Shown here piece by piece: positions 35,753 to 44,642 of a stretch of DNA of 64,000 bases. The translations under genes and the position numbers were made by a program. Origin of the DNA: Syntrophales bacterium (GTDB lineage Bacteria > Desulfobacterota > Syntrophia > Syntrophales > PHBD01). Within the stretch, counting starts at the first letter, position 1, and every line of letters starts with the position of its first letter. The stretch lies in assembly GCA_035363115.1 (NCBI GenBank), contig DAOSEM010000001.1, positions 1,240,001 to 1,304,000 on the forward strand, given 5' to 3'. The notes under the pieces are model-generated. The model did no database searches. It saw nothing but the letters and a program-made list of their open reading frames with translations, and had not been told where the DNA came from.

Positions 35753-38700
35753 TCACGGCCGCCGCACGACGTAGACGGATACGTCCTTGCCGAAATGGTT
35801 GATCACCGGCGTCTGCGTGTGGCCGGACTCTTTCGAATATCTTGCCGTATGCTCCCGGGCGTAGGATCCCAGTTCGCGGATGCTTACCCGGCTGTCCCCG
35901 TCCGCGTCGGCGGCCCGATGGTTGTCCAGTCCCTCCAGAAGGCTGTACGTGAAGACCCCGTTCCTGCCCCGGTAGCCGTCCAGCGCCCCCTGCGTGGAGC
36001 TTGCCGAGGCGAACATGTGCAGGCCCATGTTCCTCGCCATGACCGTCATTCGCGCGTCGTAAAGGCCACTCACAAAGCTGTCGAGGCCGCCCGCATGGCA
36101 GGTATCGAGAATGTAAATCTGTGTCAGCGACTTGATGTTCTTCGAAATTTCCATGATCTCGTTTGAGTTGATGAGGCTGCCGCCGTCGAGCGTACCGTTG
36201 TAGTCATGGGTGACGATGGAGTAGAGGCCCGACTCGATGACCCCGTGGCTGGCCATGAAGAGCACGAAGACGTCGCCGGGTTTTACGGTCCGGGACAGCT
36301 CGCGGATCCTGTCCTGAATGTTTCTCTTGGTCGCATCGCCGTTGGTCAGCGTGGTAACGCGGATGTTCTCGCGTCCGTATTGTGTCCGGGACTGCTCCTG
36401 AATTTTTTGGGCGAAACTCTCCGCATCCTTGACGGCAAACCGGAGATTGCTCTCCCGGGATTTGAATTCGTCGATCCCAACGGCCAGGATGTAGATGCGG
36501 GGGTCATCCGGCCTGAGGGTTGACCGGAAGGTGGCCGTCTTCAGAATGCTCTGCACGGAATTGCTCCGGTTGAAGGCAGCGAGGCCGATGTCGTTCTCTC
36601 CCGGGATTGCGTCCACGGTGATCGCTCCTTCGTAGACGTCGCCTTTCGGCGCGGTTCTTATGAGGCCCAGCCCGTTTTCCTGCCTGGCGACGAGGTTGAT
36701 GCTGCGCAGGTCCTCCCGGATTGCCCGCGAGTTGTAGGCAAGAATGGTCGTACTGCCTGCCGGTGCCGCCTTTGCCTGCCGGTAAAAACCGTCGGACTGG
36801 ATGAGCTTGCCGTTGTGGAACAGGCGGACCTCGCCGATTCCGCCGCCGGCAGCCGTGATTCTGTAGCCGATGGTGACGTTTGTCTCCGCGGTTTCCTTCG
36901 GTACGGTGAGGAACGCGACCTGAGGCGAAGGATTTCGGAGGGCTTCCTCGATATTCGTCGCATTCAGCGCGGCCGTATCCTCGCCCTTCAGTTTCGCCTC
37001 CACGATGTCCGGCCGATAGAAGACATCATAGAACTGTTCGAGGCCGAACACCCGGTTGCCCTGCCTGACGTTGAGGAACGCGGGGCCGTACCTGGATCCC
37101 TTGAAATGGCCCTCCGGGGTGATGACGATCCAGTCGTCGTCGACAAGGCTGATGAATTGGGCGATCTCCCTGTCGCTGGAAACGTCCCAGAGGCGGATCG
37201 TGCTGTCCCCGCCGCTGCCGTGGTAGGAAATGGGCCGTATTCCGACACCGCTCGCGGAAAGGATGTGCCGGCCGTCCGGATGGAAGGCCACGGAATTGAC
37301 ATTGCCCGTGTGTCCCCGGAACGTCCTGATCTCGGAGCCGGTCGCCGCATCCCAGAGCCGCAGGGTGGTGTCCTCGCTTCCCGAAAGCACCTGCCGTCCG
37401 TCGGGGCTGAAGGCCACGGACGTGACCCAGTCCGTGTGCCCCCGGAAGGTCCGGTTCTCCTTGCCGCTTTTGGCGTCCCAGAGCCTCAGGGTCCTGTCCA
37501 GGCCTCCCCCTCCGGACAGGATGTGCCGGCCGTCGGGACTGAACGCCACGGCATGCACGAAATCCGAATGTCCCTTCATGATGATAGGCTCCCCGCCGGA
37601 GGCCAGATCCCGGAGCTTCAGAACGTAGTCATCTCCCGCCGACACGGCGAACCGGCCGTCCGGGCTGAAGGCCTGAACGGTCATGGAGCCGGTTTTCAAC
37701 TTGAATGTTCGGATTTCCCGGCCGGTCTGCACGTCCCAGAGCCGCTGGGTGTCGTCCAGGCCGGTCGAAAGGGCCCGCTTCCCGTCCGGGCTGAATAAAA
37801 CGGAGTTGACGCTCTTGGAGTGCCCCTTGAGGACCCGGATCTCACGGCCCGTCTTCACGTCCCAGAGCCGGATGGTCGTGTCTTCGCTTCCCGACAGGGC
37901 GAGCCGCCCGTCGGGGCTGAACGTCGCGGCGGTAACAGGGCCGGAATGTCCCGAGAACTTCCTGATCTCAATGCCGGCGGCCAGATCCCAGAGCTTCAGG
38001 GTGCGATCCGGGCCTCCCGACAGTGCAAGGCTTCCGTCCGGGCTGAAGGCCGTGCATGCCGTCTCTCGTGCAAATCCGATGAACACCTGCAATCGCCGGC
38101 CGTCGGCCGCATTCCAGAGCAGCACGGCAAAATCGGCGCCGCCCGACAGGATCTGCCGGCCGTCGGGGCTGAAGACAGCGGATTGGACCCGGAAGGAGTG
38201 CCCCTTGAACGTTCTCAACTCGTTTCCGTCGGCATCCCAGAGCTTCAGGGTGTTGTCGAAGCTGCCGGACAGGAATTGCCGGCCGTCCGGGCTGAACGCA
38301 ACGGTCTGCACCCAGTCCGAGTGCCCCTTGAACACCCTGACCTGCCGGCCGCTGGATGCATCCCAGAGCCTCATCGTTTTGTCGATGCTACCCGACAGGA
38401 TGTACCGGCCGTCCGGGCTGAACGCCGCGGACCTCACCTCGTCGGAATGCCCCGTGAAGACTCTCACCTCCCGGCCGCTGTCCGCGTCCCGGAGCGTCAG
38501 CGTGTTGCTGAGACCGATGGACAGAACGGATCGATGATCCGGACTGAGGGCGACGACATCGCGCGAGTATCCCTGTAATTTCCCGATCTCCGCGCCGGTG
38601 GCGATGTCCCAGCGCGTCAGTGTGCCGTTCACGCTTCCCGCCAGGGCGTGCCTGCCGTCGGGGCTGAAGGCGGCGAAGGTGACCCAGTCGGCGCGGAACG

Positions 38701-39073
38701 TCCTGAGGGGCGCGCCGCTTGCCACGTCCCAGAGCCTCAAGGTGTTGTCCCTGCTCCCGGACAGGGCGTACTTTCCATCGGGGCTGAAGGCCACGGACGT
38801 GACCCAGTCACGGTGCCCCTTGAAGGTCCTGATCTCCATGCCGCTGGACACTTCCCAGAGCTTCAGGACGTAATCTTCGCCCCCCGAGAGGGCGTACCGG
38901 CCGTCGGGGCTGAAGGCCACGGCGTTCACTTTTCCCGAGTGCCCCATCTGCACGAAGATGTCCGGCCTTGCATCGGCGGAGACGGACTCCTCCGGCACTG
39001 CCCACGCCAGCACGGCGGCGAAGAGCAGGAGGATCAAGGGTCCGGTTCCCATCCTGAAACCGGTAGATTTCAT
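35753..39073 (-). CDS. secreted WD40-repeat protein with C-terminal caspase-like (C14) domain
   Basis: 1106 aa. A signal peptide (GPLILLLFAAVLAWA) is followed by 14 WD40 repeats (~40-645), each with a VxSVAFSPDGRxxLSGSxDxTLRLWD core of ~41 residues, enough for two seven-bladed propellers. A linker (~650-860) follows, then a caspase/metacaspase p20-like domain (~865-1106) starting IYILAVGIDEF. The catalytic dyad is present: His in FMASHGV (about 943) and Cys in ILDTCHAGG (about 992). An EF-hand-like loop DADGDSRVSI sits near 1055. Likely a periplasmic or exported Arg/Lys-type protease with a protein-sensing platform; substrate unknown. A small membrane protein lies just upstream on the same strand. 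Confidence 0.9.
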   Translation of the reverse strand: MKSTGFRMGTGPLILLLFAAVLAWAVPEESVSADARPDIFVQMGHSGKVNAVAFSPDGRYALSGGEDYVLKLWEVSSGMEIRTFKGHRDWVTSVAFSPDGKYALSGSRDNTLRLWDVASGAPLRTFRADWVTFAAFSPDGRHALAGSVNGTLTRWDIATGAEIGKLQGYSRDVVALSPDHRSVLSIGLSNTLTLRDADSGREVRVFTGHSDEVRSAAFSPDGRYILSGSIDKTMRLWDASSGRQVRVFKGHSDWVQTVAFSPDGRQFLSGSFDNTLKLWDADGNELRTFKGHSFRVQSAVFSPDGRQILSGGADFAVLLWNAADGRRLQVFIGFARETACTAFSPDGSLALSGGPDRTLKLWDLAAGIEIRKFSGHSGPVTAATFSPDGRLALSGSEDTTIRLWDVKTGREIRVLKGHSKSVNSVLFSPDGKRALSTGLDDTQRLWDVQTGREIRTFKLKTGSMTVQAFSPDGRFAVSAGDDYVLKLRDLASGGEPIIMKGHSDFVHAVAFSPDGRHILSGGGGLDRTLRLWDAKSGKENRTFRGHTDWVTSVAFSPDGRQVLSGSEDTTLRLWDAATGSEIRTFRGHTGNVNSVAFHPDGRHILSASGVGIRPISYHGSGGDSTIRLWDVSSDREIAQFISLVDDDWIVITPEGHFKGSRYGPAFLNVRQGNRVFGLEQFYDVFYRPDIVEAKLKGEDTAALNATNIEEALRNPSPQVAFLTVPKETAETNVTIGYRITAAGGGIGEVRLFHNGKLIQSDGFYRQAKAAPAGSTTILAYNSRAIREDLRSINLVARQENGLGLIRTAPKGDVYEGAITVDAIPGENDIGLAAFNRSNSVQSILKTATFRSTLRPDDPRIYILAVGIDEFKSRESNLRFAVKDAESFAQKIQEQSRTQYGRENIRVTTLTNGDATKRNIQDRIRELSRTVKPGDVFVLFMASHGVIESGLYSIVTHDYNGTLDGGSLINSNEIMEISKNIKSLTQIYILDTCHAGGLDSFVSGLYDARMTVMARNMGLHMFASASSTQGALDGYRGRNGVFTYSLLEGLDNHRAADADGDSRVSIRELGSYAREHTARYSKESGHTQTPVINHFGKDVSVYVVRRP
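37260..38940 (-). repeat. tandem ~120-126 bp coding repeats (WD40 units)
   Basis: The WD40 units are also visible at DNA level as blocks with recurring GTCGGGGCTGAA/GTCCGGGCTGAA-like and CCCAGAGC-like segments (plus strand). Similarity between units is high enough to allow repeat gain or loss by recombination. Confidence 0.7.
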
Positions 39074-39116
39074 ATGCCAGCATCCTTTCCGCAGGCCGGC
39101 CGGGCCGGCGAAGGTC

Positions 39117-39548
39117 CTACAGCAGCAGGATGATATCGACGATGACCATCCCGATCAGCGCGACTCCGGCCAGAAAATTCAGCACTTCACTCAACCACCC
39201 CAGACGCTGGATCCAGAGCCCGCCCATGATGCCCAGGATGTAACCGGCCAGGGCGCCGACCAGCCCGCACAGCAACCGTGTTCCGTAAGCCGTCTTGTAT
39301 GTGTGTCCTGTTCCCAGCCCCGCCGTGAATCCGAGAAAGACCAGAAAGAAAAAGACGCCCACGCGGAAGTCGTCAAAGGACGGTTTTATCCCCGCTTGAG
39401 AACGGATGCCGTGGACAAACAGAAACAGGACGCCGCCCGTTCCCGCCAGGGCGAAGATCCAGCCGAGGATGGAACCCTTTCGCAGTGCCTCGGCATACCC
39501 GGTGATGGAGGCCACGAGCGAGACGGCCAGTAGGATTGACAGTTCCAT
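39117..39548 (-). CDS. small integral membrane protein, unknown function
   Basis: 143 aa, with four to five hydrophobic segments (LSILLAVSLVASITGYA, GSILGWIFALAGTGGVLFLF, VGVFFFLVFLGFTAGLG, LLCGLVGALAGYILGIMGG, VALIGMVIVDIILLL). Not recognised. The chosen ATG at 39548 has only a weak ribosome site, but the hydrophobic pattern starts exactly there. It ends 43 bp before the WD40-caspase gene on the same strand, so the two may be co-transcribed and functionally linked. Confidence 0.6.
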   Translation of the reverse strand: MELSILLAVSLVASITGYAEALRKGSILGWIFALAGTGGVLFLFVHGIRSQAGIKPSFDDFRVGVFFFLVFLGFTAGLGTGHTYKTAYGTRLLCGLVGALAGYILGIMGGLWIQRLGWLSEVLNFLAGVALIGMVIVDIILLL

Positions 39549-39753
39549 CTTGGCGTGGCCGGCAAAGGGCGATTGAACGGTTTTTTCTTTGGGAAATACA
39601 CGGCGGTACAGGAGGGAAGGGAAAAACCGGGAATGGAAAGTCCACGATAGCAGATGGGGTGGCTGGCTTGATCCGGGCATGCTGTCCCTCCCTTCATGAC
39701 CCGGCGAGGGGCCTTTCCAGGCTGAACCCGGCCGGACGATAATCTGATGGCGG

Positions 39754-40470
39754 TTATCCGAGCGCTCCAAGGAACCAGTCCCGGAAGTCGGCCAGGGGTC
39801 CCAGCGGCGGGGAAGCGGGGGCTTCCGTCGAACCGGCTGTTCCATTGACCCAGAAGACGTTGAGGCCGACTTCCATGGCAGGCTCCATGTCGTTGACCCA
39901 GTTGTCGCCCACCATGACGCACTCCTCCGGGCGCCGGCCGATGAGTTCCAGAATTTCCCTGTAATAAAACGGATTCGGCTTGGTCGAGTGCATGTTTTCG
40001 TACGACGTCACGAGCCGAAAGGGAAAATCGGAGACACCGGCCCAGTCCATGCGTTGTCTCATGGCCGTCTCCGGAAAGATCGGGTTCGTAGCAACGACCA
40101 CCTCGCATCCCGCTTCGAGCGCGGTCCTGACAGCCAGACGGGCCGCGGGATTGGGACTGGTCAGCGGACGCAGGTTGCCGAACCGGGACGCGTAGAATTC
40201 GTCGAAGAGGGGCATCATCTCCTCCGCCGTCCGCTCGACGCTCGGGAAGAAGTGATCGATGAACACCTGCTGATTCGTAACGGCGGGATTCTGATTCTTT
40301 GTCATCGCATACGTTGCCTTGAAAAGCGCGTTGATGAACTTTTTCGGAGGGACCAGATGAGCCATGCCGGGGGTCAGCAGGTCAAAATACTCTTTTACAA
40401 AGCGGTTCATGTCATTCAGGAGGAGAGTGTCATCCAGGTCGAACAGAACCGCGCGAATCGTCTTGTCCAC
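39754..40470 (-). CDS. HAD family hydrolase
   Basis: 238 aa haloacid-dehalogenase hydrolase: motif I LFDLDDTLLLND (residues 9-20), motif II VVVATNP, Lys motif in STKPNPFYY and motif IV CVMVGDNWVNDM. Cap domain of the helical C1 type. Probably a small-molecule phosphatase; the substrate cannot be told. It stands alone, 205 bp upstream of the membrane-protein gene. Confidence 0.85.
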   Translation of the reverse strand: MDKTIRAVLFDLDDTLLLNDMNRFVKEYFDLLTPGMAHLVPPKKFINALFKATYAMTKNQNPAVTNQQVFIDHFFPSVERTAEEMMPLFDEFYASRFGNLRPLTSPNPAARLAVRTALEAGCEVVVATNPIFPETAMRQRMDWAGVSDFPFRLVTSYENMHSTKPNPFYYREILELIGRRPEECVMVGDNWVNDMEPAMEVGLNVFWVNGTAGSTEAPASPPLGPLADFRDWFLGALG

Positions 40471-40960
40471 GTTGCAATATCCTGTGACGGCTCTCTGCCT
40501 GCAGATGCCTCGGTGTTTTCCCGTTTTATGATGAAACGGTCATGGATTGGAGGATTGAGGACGATGGCGTTTTGTTTTGATTCAGAAAAGATCTCCGTTT
40601 TTCAGTGGGTTGAAGATACGGGATGGGGTCTCGAAAGTCAACTTCCATTACAGGGCGGTCGGACGGTTTCTCCGGAATGGGAAAGCGGGATGCTGCCGAT
40701 GTTATTTACTGTTTGAAGCGGACCGGAGTGTCAGGACTGTGGATTGCTTCATTTCAGTCGACCTTTCCTCCATTCATCAACTGCCGGACAGACGGGCTGT
40801 CCAGATCCAATGGGAGACGGATGGCCATACTTCCAGGACCGGAATTCGGTACGGCAGTTCATGCTTTCGGGATTTCAAATCAGCCGGTTGAATGATAAAG
40901 AAGAAAAACGATGATGATTCAATTGTCCTTTACAGCAGACCAGCCAAAGGGGGGAACGCA
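40471..40960. other. gap with no supported gene before the PilZ gene
   Basis: About 490 bp of lower-GC DNA. A 50-codon frame at 40564-40716 (+) has a GAGG before its ATG, but its product is not recognised. Two overlapping frames up to 40895 also look random. It probably marks the left part of a composition shift that continues to the tRNA-Sec gene. Confidence 0.4.
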
Positions 40961-41347
40961 ATGGGGAGCTTGTGGGACAATCTCCGGAAGTTATTCAGGA
41001 AGGGCCGTGTGCATAATCGGTTCTCGGTGACAGGCACAGCCATGGTCATCATTGCCCCAGGCGAGAACGGGGAAAGGAAGGTACGGATTCTGGACATTAG
41101 CAAGGGTGGATTGGCCTTCATTTATGACGGACCGAAGGAAAAGCTGGAAGAATCTGGGATTATGCAGCTTCTTGCGAATAACGTAGTGTTCGTTGATAAG
41201 GTTCAATACGATACGGCTTACGACATTCCCCAGCAGGAAACAGAAGGTCAATATCGCCGCCGGGGGGTAAAATTCAGATTCATGGGTGTCCTGGATGACA
41301 CCAAACTGGACTCTTTTATCAGGGATATTAAGTCATTCGAATTGTAG
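40961..41347 (+). CDS. PilZ-like domain protein
   Basis: 128 aa. HNRFSV near residue 19 and VRILDISKGGLAFIY (about 43-57) resemble the RxxxR and D/NxSxxG motifs of PilZ c-di-GMP receptors; the arginine motif is degenerate, so nucleotide binding is uncertain. It could adjust motility, pili or polysaccharide output. The ATG at 40961 has GGGGGG 6 nt upstream; an earlier in-frame start at 40892 adds a Lys/Asp-rich leader. Composition is AT-richer than the flanks. Confidence 0.65.
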   Translation: MGSLWDNLRKLFRKGRVHNRFSVTGTAMVIIAPGENGERKVRILDISKGGLAFIYDGPKEKLEESGIMQLLANNVVFVDKVQYDTAYDIPQQETEGQYRRRGVKFRFMGVLDDTKLDSFIRDIKSFEL

Positions 41348-41592
41348 CACAGATTTCACGTTCAATTGAGCGACGTGGTTCTTCCGCCATGTCGGGAAAA
41401 ACGCGGTTGCCGATTCAATCACGATTGAGTTTACGTCCCTCTTCAGCAATATCCGCAGCTACGACAACGCATTGAGTCCCGGATACCTGCAATATTTGTT
41501 TCTCAGGTGGAAAACCTCTTCATTTGTGCATGCCCGCCTTATACAGATCTGGAAACACACAAGCACGAGGGAAGTCAAGGAATTGAATGCTG

Positions 41593-42513
41593 TTAAGCCT
41601 GCAGCCCGCGCATCTTGATTCTTTCCACGATGCCTCCCCTTCTCAATAAGGATGTGTATTCTTCATGACGGATAACCTGCTTCAGGTATTCTATGTTGTT
41701 GTTGATGCTTTCTATGTACAAATCACTGTCGATGCCCCACCTGACCCGAAAGTGTAGTTTCATATGCTTGTAGACGCTTCCAAGGTCATATTCCATCCGA
41801 TTCAGTGTAACATGATAAAATTGCAGAGTCTTAGAGAGCAGGTCATATTCATTTTCATAACCGGCAATGCCCGCTTCCTTAAATTCATAATAAAGAAAGA
41901 GGAGTTTTTCGAGATAGAGACGATCGGCCATCTGCCCGAGAAGGTCAGCCGTGCCCAGAATTTTACCTGCTGTTTCAACCTCTTGATTAAGAAAACGAAT
42001 TTCGTTGATTCGCTCGGTGAATCCTGTGCACAGCAGTATATCTCCAAATGATTTCCATTCGTTCGCGAAGCTTGGATGGCCGGCGAAATAATGGTTACAA
42101 AAATCAATGCTTCTCAGGATATGATCATTCGTATATTTTGCTCCGGTGCCACTTGTGTCATCAAGGGTTTGATTATAACCCGTATCGTGCATCAGCGCGC
42201 TGATGATGTCGATGTTGATCATCTTTTCTGAAAGCAATTTGCCGTCAACGAAAGCACCATGAATGAGTCGCGCCGTTGCCAGAAAAACTTCCATGGTATG
42301 ACGCAAATCATGGTATTCTGTATTACATGCCTGAAATCCTGGATAATTGCCCTCAAAGAGCCTTATGATGTCTTGAAACACATGGGATATTTCCTTGATT
42401 GAAAAGGAAGGATCAATGCTGTGCAGGATGATTTCGACTTCATGAAAAATTGTCTCTGGATCGTCGATATCGACGAGGCTGATAAGCTTTTGGGTGCTAT
42501 TATCCTTTTTCAT
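41593..42513 (-). CDS. HD-domain phosphohydrolase-like protein
   Basis: 306 aa, soluble. The metal site is visible as YHDLRHTMEVF (first His pair, ~67-77) and SALMHDTGYNQ (the HD dyad, ~106-116), the layout of HD/PDEase-type cyclic-nucleotide or c-di-GMP hydrolases. No sensor or receiver domain is attached. The gene is strikingly AT-rich compared with its surroundings, suggesting transfer. It lies between empty DNA on both sides, beside tRNA-Sec. Confidence 0.75.
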   Translation of the reverse strand: MKKDNSTQKLISLVDIDDPETIFHEVEIILHSIDPSFSIKEISHVFQDIIRLFEGNYPGFQACNTEYHDLRHTMEVFLATARLIHGAFVDGKLLSEKMINIDIISALMHDTGYNQTLDDTSGTGAKYTNDHILRSIDFCNHYFAGHPSFANEWKSFGDILLCTGFTERINEIRFLNQEVETAGKILGTADLLGQMADRLYLEKLLFLYYEFKEAGIAGYENEYDLLSKTLQFYHVTLNRMEYDLGSVYKHMKLHFRVRWGIDSDLYIESINNNIEYLKQVIRHEEYTSLLRRGGIVERIKMRGLQA

Positions 42514-43185
42514 GATGTTTGATATGGTATCTGTCTCAGTAGCGTTGTTGCGGGATGCCTGAGTGCCATCCGGGGCCTGGGTATATAGGGGACGGTTTTT
42601 TCCCAGATTGTATTTTCGCCATCACGTTCGGAGGAGGGTATGGACACGATAGACGATACCTGACACATGATGCATGGATCATCGTCGCCTCATCGACAAT
42701 GCGACCGCAAACCCTTCTTTTCAAATTAATATTTAGTCTATATCCGTTTAGAGATAAGTCACAATATACCAAAAGGTTCATTTTTCTATACTTTTGGGTA
42801 TAGATTGGGACATGTGATCGGTGAAAACCAGATGGTGACAGACCGTGCCGGAAGAAATGCATGCTGGTATGCCGAACCTGGTAGATGGAGCGGCTGCATG
42901 ATTCAGCACATGCAGCAACTCACGTGGCTTGAGGTGAGATGGAGGAGGAAACGGATGTGCACTCCGGTCTAAAAACACTCCTCCTGTTTTCATAAGACAA
43001 CAATGAGAAGGGACTATCGATGGACGAGCTCCAAATGGTCACCGATCATGCACGACGGGAAAGCCTGCTGAAATATGCAGCTGTCCAGGCGGAAGCAAAG
43101 CGCACAACAACGACGAGAGTGGTCAAGCCTGGGGACAGAACGGGGACAGGAAAAAGACAGCGGATGATTGAAATGATTGAAAAAA
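42514..43185. other. gene-free AT-rich region adjoining the 3' end of tRNA-Sec
   Basis: About 670 bp without a believable gene. It contains a long imperfect hairpin at 42766-42801 (ATACCAAAAG ... CTTTTGGGTAT), a GGAGGAG/CTCCTCC pair near 42931-42988 and three GGGGAC(A)G motifs (near 42588, 43131 and 43142). A plus-strand frame at 43020 runs into the tRNA and is rejected. Likely a remnant of an integrated element. Confidence 0.5.
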
Positions 43186-43283
43186 TGGCGGAAGTGCATG
43201 GGAATCGAACCCACCTGAGAGGTGTCTAGCCCCTCACTCCGGATTTGAAGTCCGGGAGGCCCACCAGTGACCTTGGCACTTCC
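43186..43283 (-). tRNA. selC: tRNA-Sec (anticodon TCA)
   Basis: Minus strand, 98 nt including encoded CCA. The acceptor stem is an 8-bp perfect pairing GGAAGTGC/GCACTTCC (longer than the usual 7), then discriminator G and CCA. The anticodon arm is CCGGA-CTTCAAA-TCCGG, giving anticodon TCA that reads UGA. A long variable arm (around GAGGGGCTAGACACCTC) and a TTCGATT T-loop complete the form. All of these are specific to selenocysteine tRNA. The organism should therefore make selenoproteins; none is evident in this window. Confidence 0.95.
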
Positions 43284-43318
43284 GCGCGTTCGGGTTTATA
43301 GCAGAATCGAGTCTGCTT

Positions 43319-44560
43319 TCAAAGATATTCCGGCCGCTCCACCGCCCACCAGCCGTCGTCGATGACCTGAACCGTGACTTCACTGCCGGCCTTGACCAGC
43401 GTGACGTCTTCCGGAACGACGACGAGGCCGTTTGCCTGGACCATCGATTTGAGGATCCCCGACCCCTGCTCGCCGGTCGTCCGGACGACGACGCGGGCGT
43501 CTTCCCGCTCCAGGCGGGCCCTCAGGAACGTCCTTACCCCCTTGCCTTTCTTGATGTCCTCCATTGTAACGGCCTGGACGGTTTTGCGGAAGATGTGCCG
43601 GTGGCCCGCCATTTTCAGGAGGGAAGGCCGGACGAACTGCTCGAAGGAGACCATGGAAGAAACCGGGTTGCCGGGGAGGCCGAAGAGGGGAACGCCCTCC
43701 ATCTCTCCGAAGGCCAGGGGCTTGCCCGGCCGCATGGCAACCTGCCAGAACTCGATCCGGTTCCCCTCGCTTCGCAGTATGTCCTTCACCAGGTCGTAGT
43801 CCCCCATGGATACGCCGCCCGACGACAGGATCACGTCGGCCCGGAGGGCCATGCGGAACTTGGCTGTGAGGTCCTCCCGGGTGTCGCGGGCGATGCCGAT
43901 CATCAACGGAACGGCGCCGCAGGCCGCTGCCTGGGCGGCCGAGGAGTAACTGTTGCTGGAGATGATCTTCCAGGGCGTTACGGGCTCGTCGATGTCCGCC
44001 AGTTCATCACCCGTCGCCAGGATGGCCACAAGGGGCCGTTGGTAGACGGAGACGAAGGAGCGACCCAGGGAGGCCAGCATGCCGATCTCGGCGGGGCGGA
44101 TGACCTCTCCCCGCCGAATGACCGTCTCGCCCTCCCGGACGTCTTCACCAGCCCGGCGGATGTCCTGACCTTCCTGGACAGGCACCAGGATGCGGACGTT
44201 GTTCCCGTCTTTCTCCGTGTCCTCCACGCGAAGCACCGCGTCGGCCCCTGCGGGCAGGGGGGCTCCGGTCATAATCCGCGTGGCCTGTCCCGGGCCTACC
44301 TTCTTCTTTGGAACGGACCCCGCCGGCAGGTCCTCGATCACCTTCAGGATGACTGGTTTTTTCGGGGAGGCGCCGAACGTATCCTGCCATCGCAGGGCGT
44401 AGCCGTCCATGGCGGAGTTGTCTTTCGGCGGGATGTTGCGGGGGGCCGCCACGTCCTCTCCGAGGACCCGTCCCAGGGCATCGAGGATACCGACCCTCTC
44501 CAGGCCCAGAGGCGTTATGGAATTCAGAATGCAGTGGAGGGCTTCATTGACGGATATCAT
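43319..44560 (-). CDS. moeA: molybdopterin molybdenumtransferase
   Basis: Inserts molybdate (or tungstate) into adenylylated molybdopterin in the cytoplasm. Recognised from DNSAMDGYAL (domain I), TGAPLPAGADAVLRVEDT (domain III) and the catalytic STGDE-type loop reading ATGDEL. SSGGVSMGDYD and FGLPGNPVSSMV (MoCF_biosynth domain) follow, then a C-terminal beta-barrel domain. Length 413 aa from the ATG at 44560; a GTG at 44587 is the alternative and neither has a strong ribosome site. Lies next to selC, which suits an anaerobe with Mo/W-selenoenzymes such as formate dehydrogenase. Confidence 0.94.
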   Translation of the reverse strand: MISVNEALHCILNSITPLGLERVGILDALGRVLGEDVAAPRNIPPKDNSAMDGYALRWQDTFGASPKKPVILKVIEDLPAGSVPKKKVGPGQATRIMTGAPLPAGADAVLRVEDTEKDGNNVRILVPVQEGQDIRRAGEDVREGETVIRRGEVIRPAEIGMLASLGRSFVSVYQRPLVAILATGDELADIDEPVTPWKIISSNSYSSAAQAAACGAVPLMIGIARDTREDLTAKFRMALRADVILSSGGVSMGDYDLVKDILRSEGNRIEFWQVAMRPGKPLAFGEMEGVPLFGLPGNPVSSMVSFEQFVRPSLLKMAGHRHIFRKTVQAVTMEDIKKGKGVRTFLRARLEREDARVVVRTTGEQGSGILKSMVQANGLVVVPEDVTLVKAGSEVTVQVIDDGWWAVERPEYL

Positions 44561-44642
44561 ATGGCTGACACATTGAAGATCCTGCACGATAGAAGAAGTA
44601 TCCGCGGGATTCGTTTCTTATCCCTGGTTGATGAATCGGTGT

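Noticed and set aside
37260..38940. Possible CRISPR-like periodic repeat
   Set aside because: The ~120-bp period is the WD40 coding unit; there are no short identical repeats with unique spacers.
43020..43229. 69-codon plus-strand frame next to selC
   Set aside because: The frame runs into the antisense of tRNA-Sec and its tail is made of tRNA sequence; no homology recognised.
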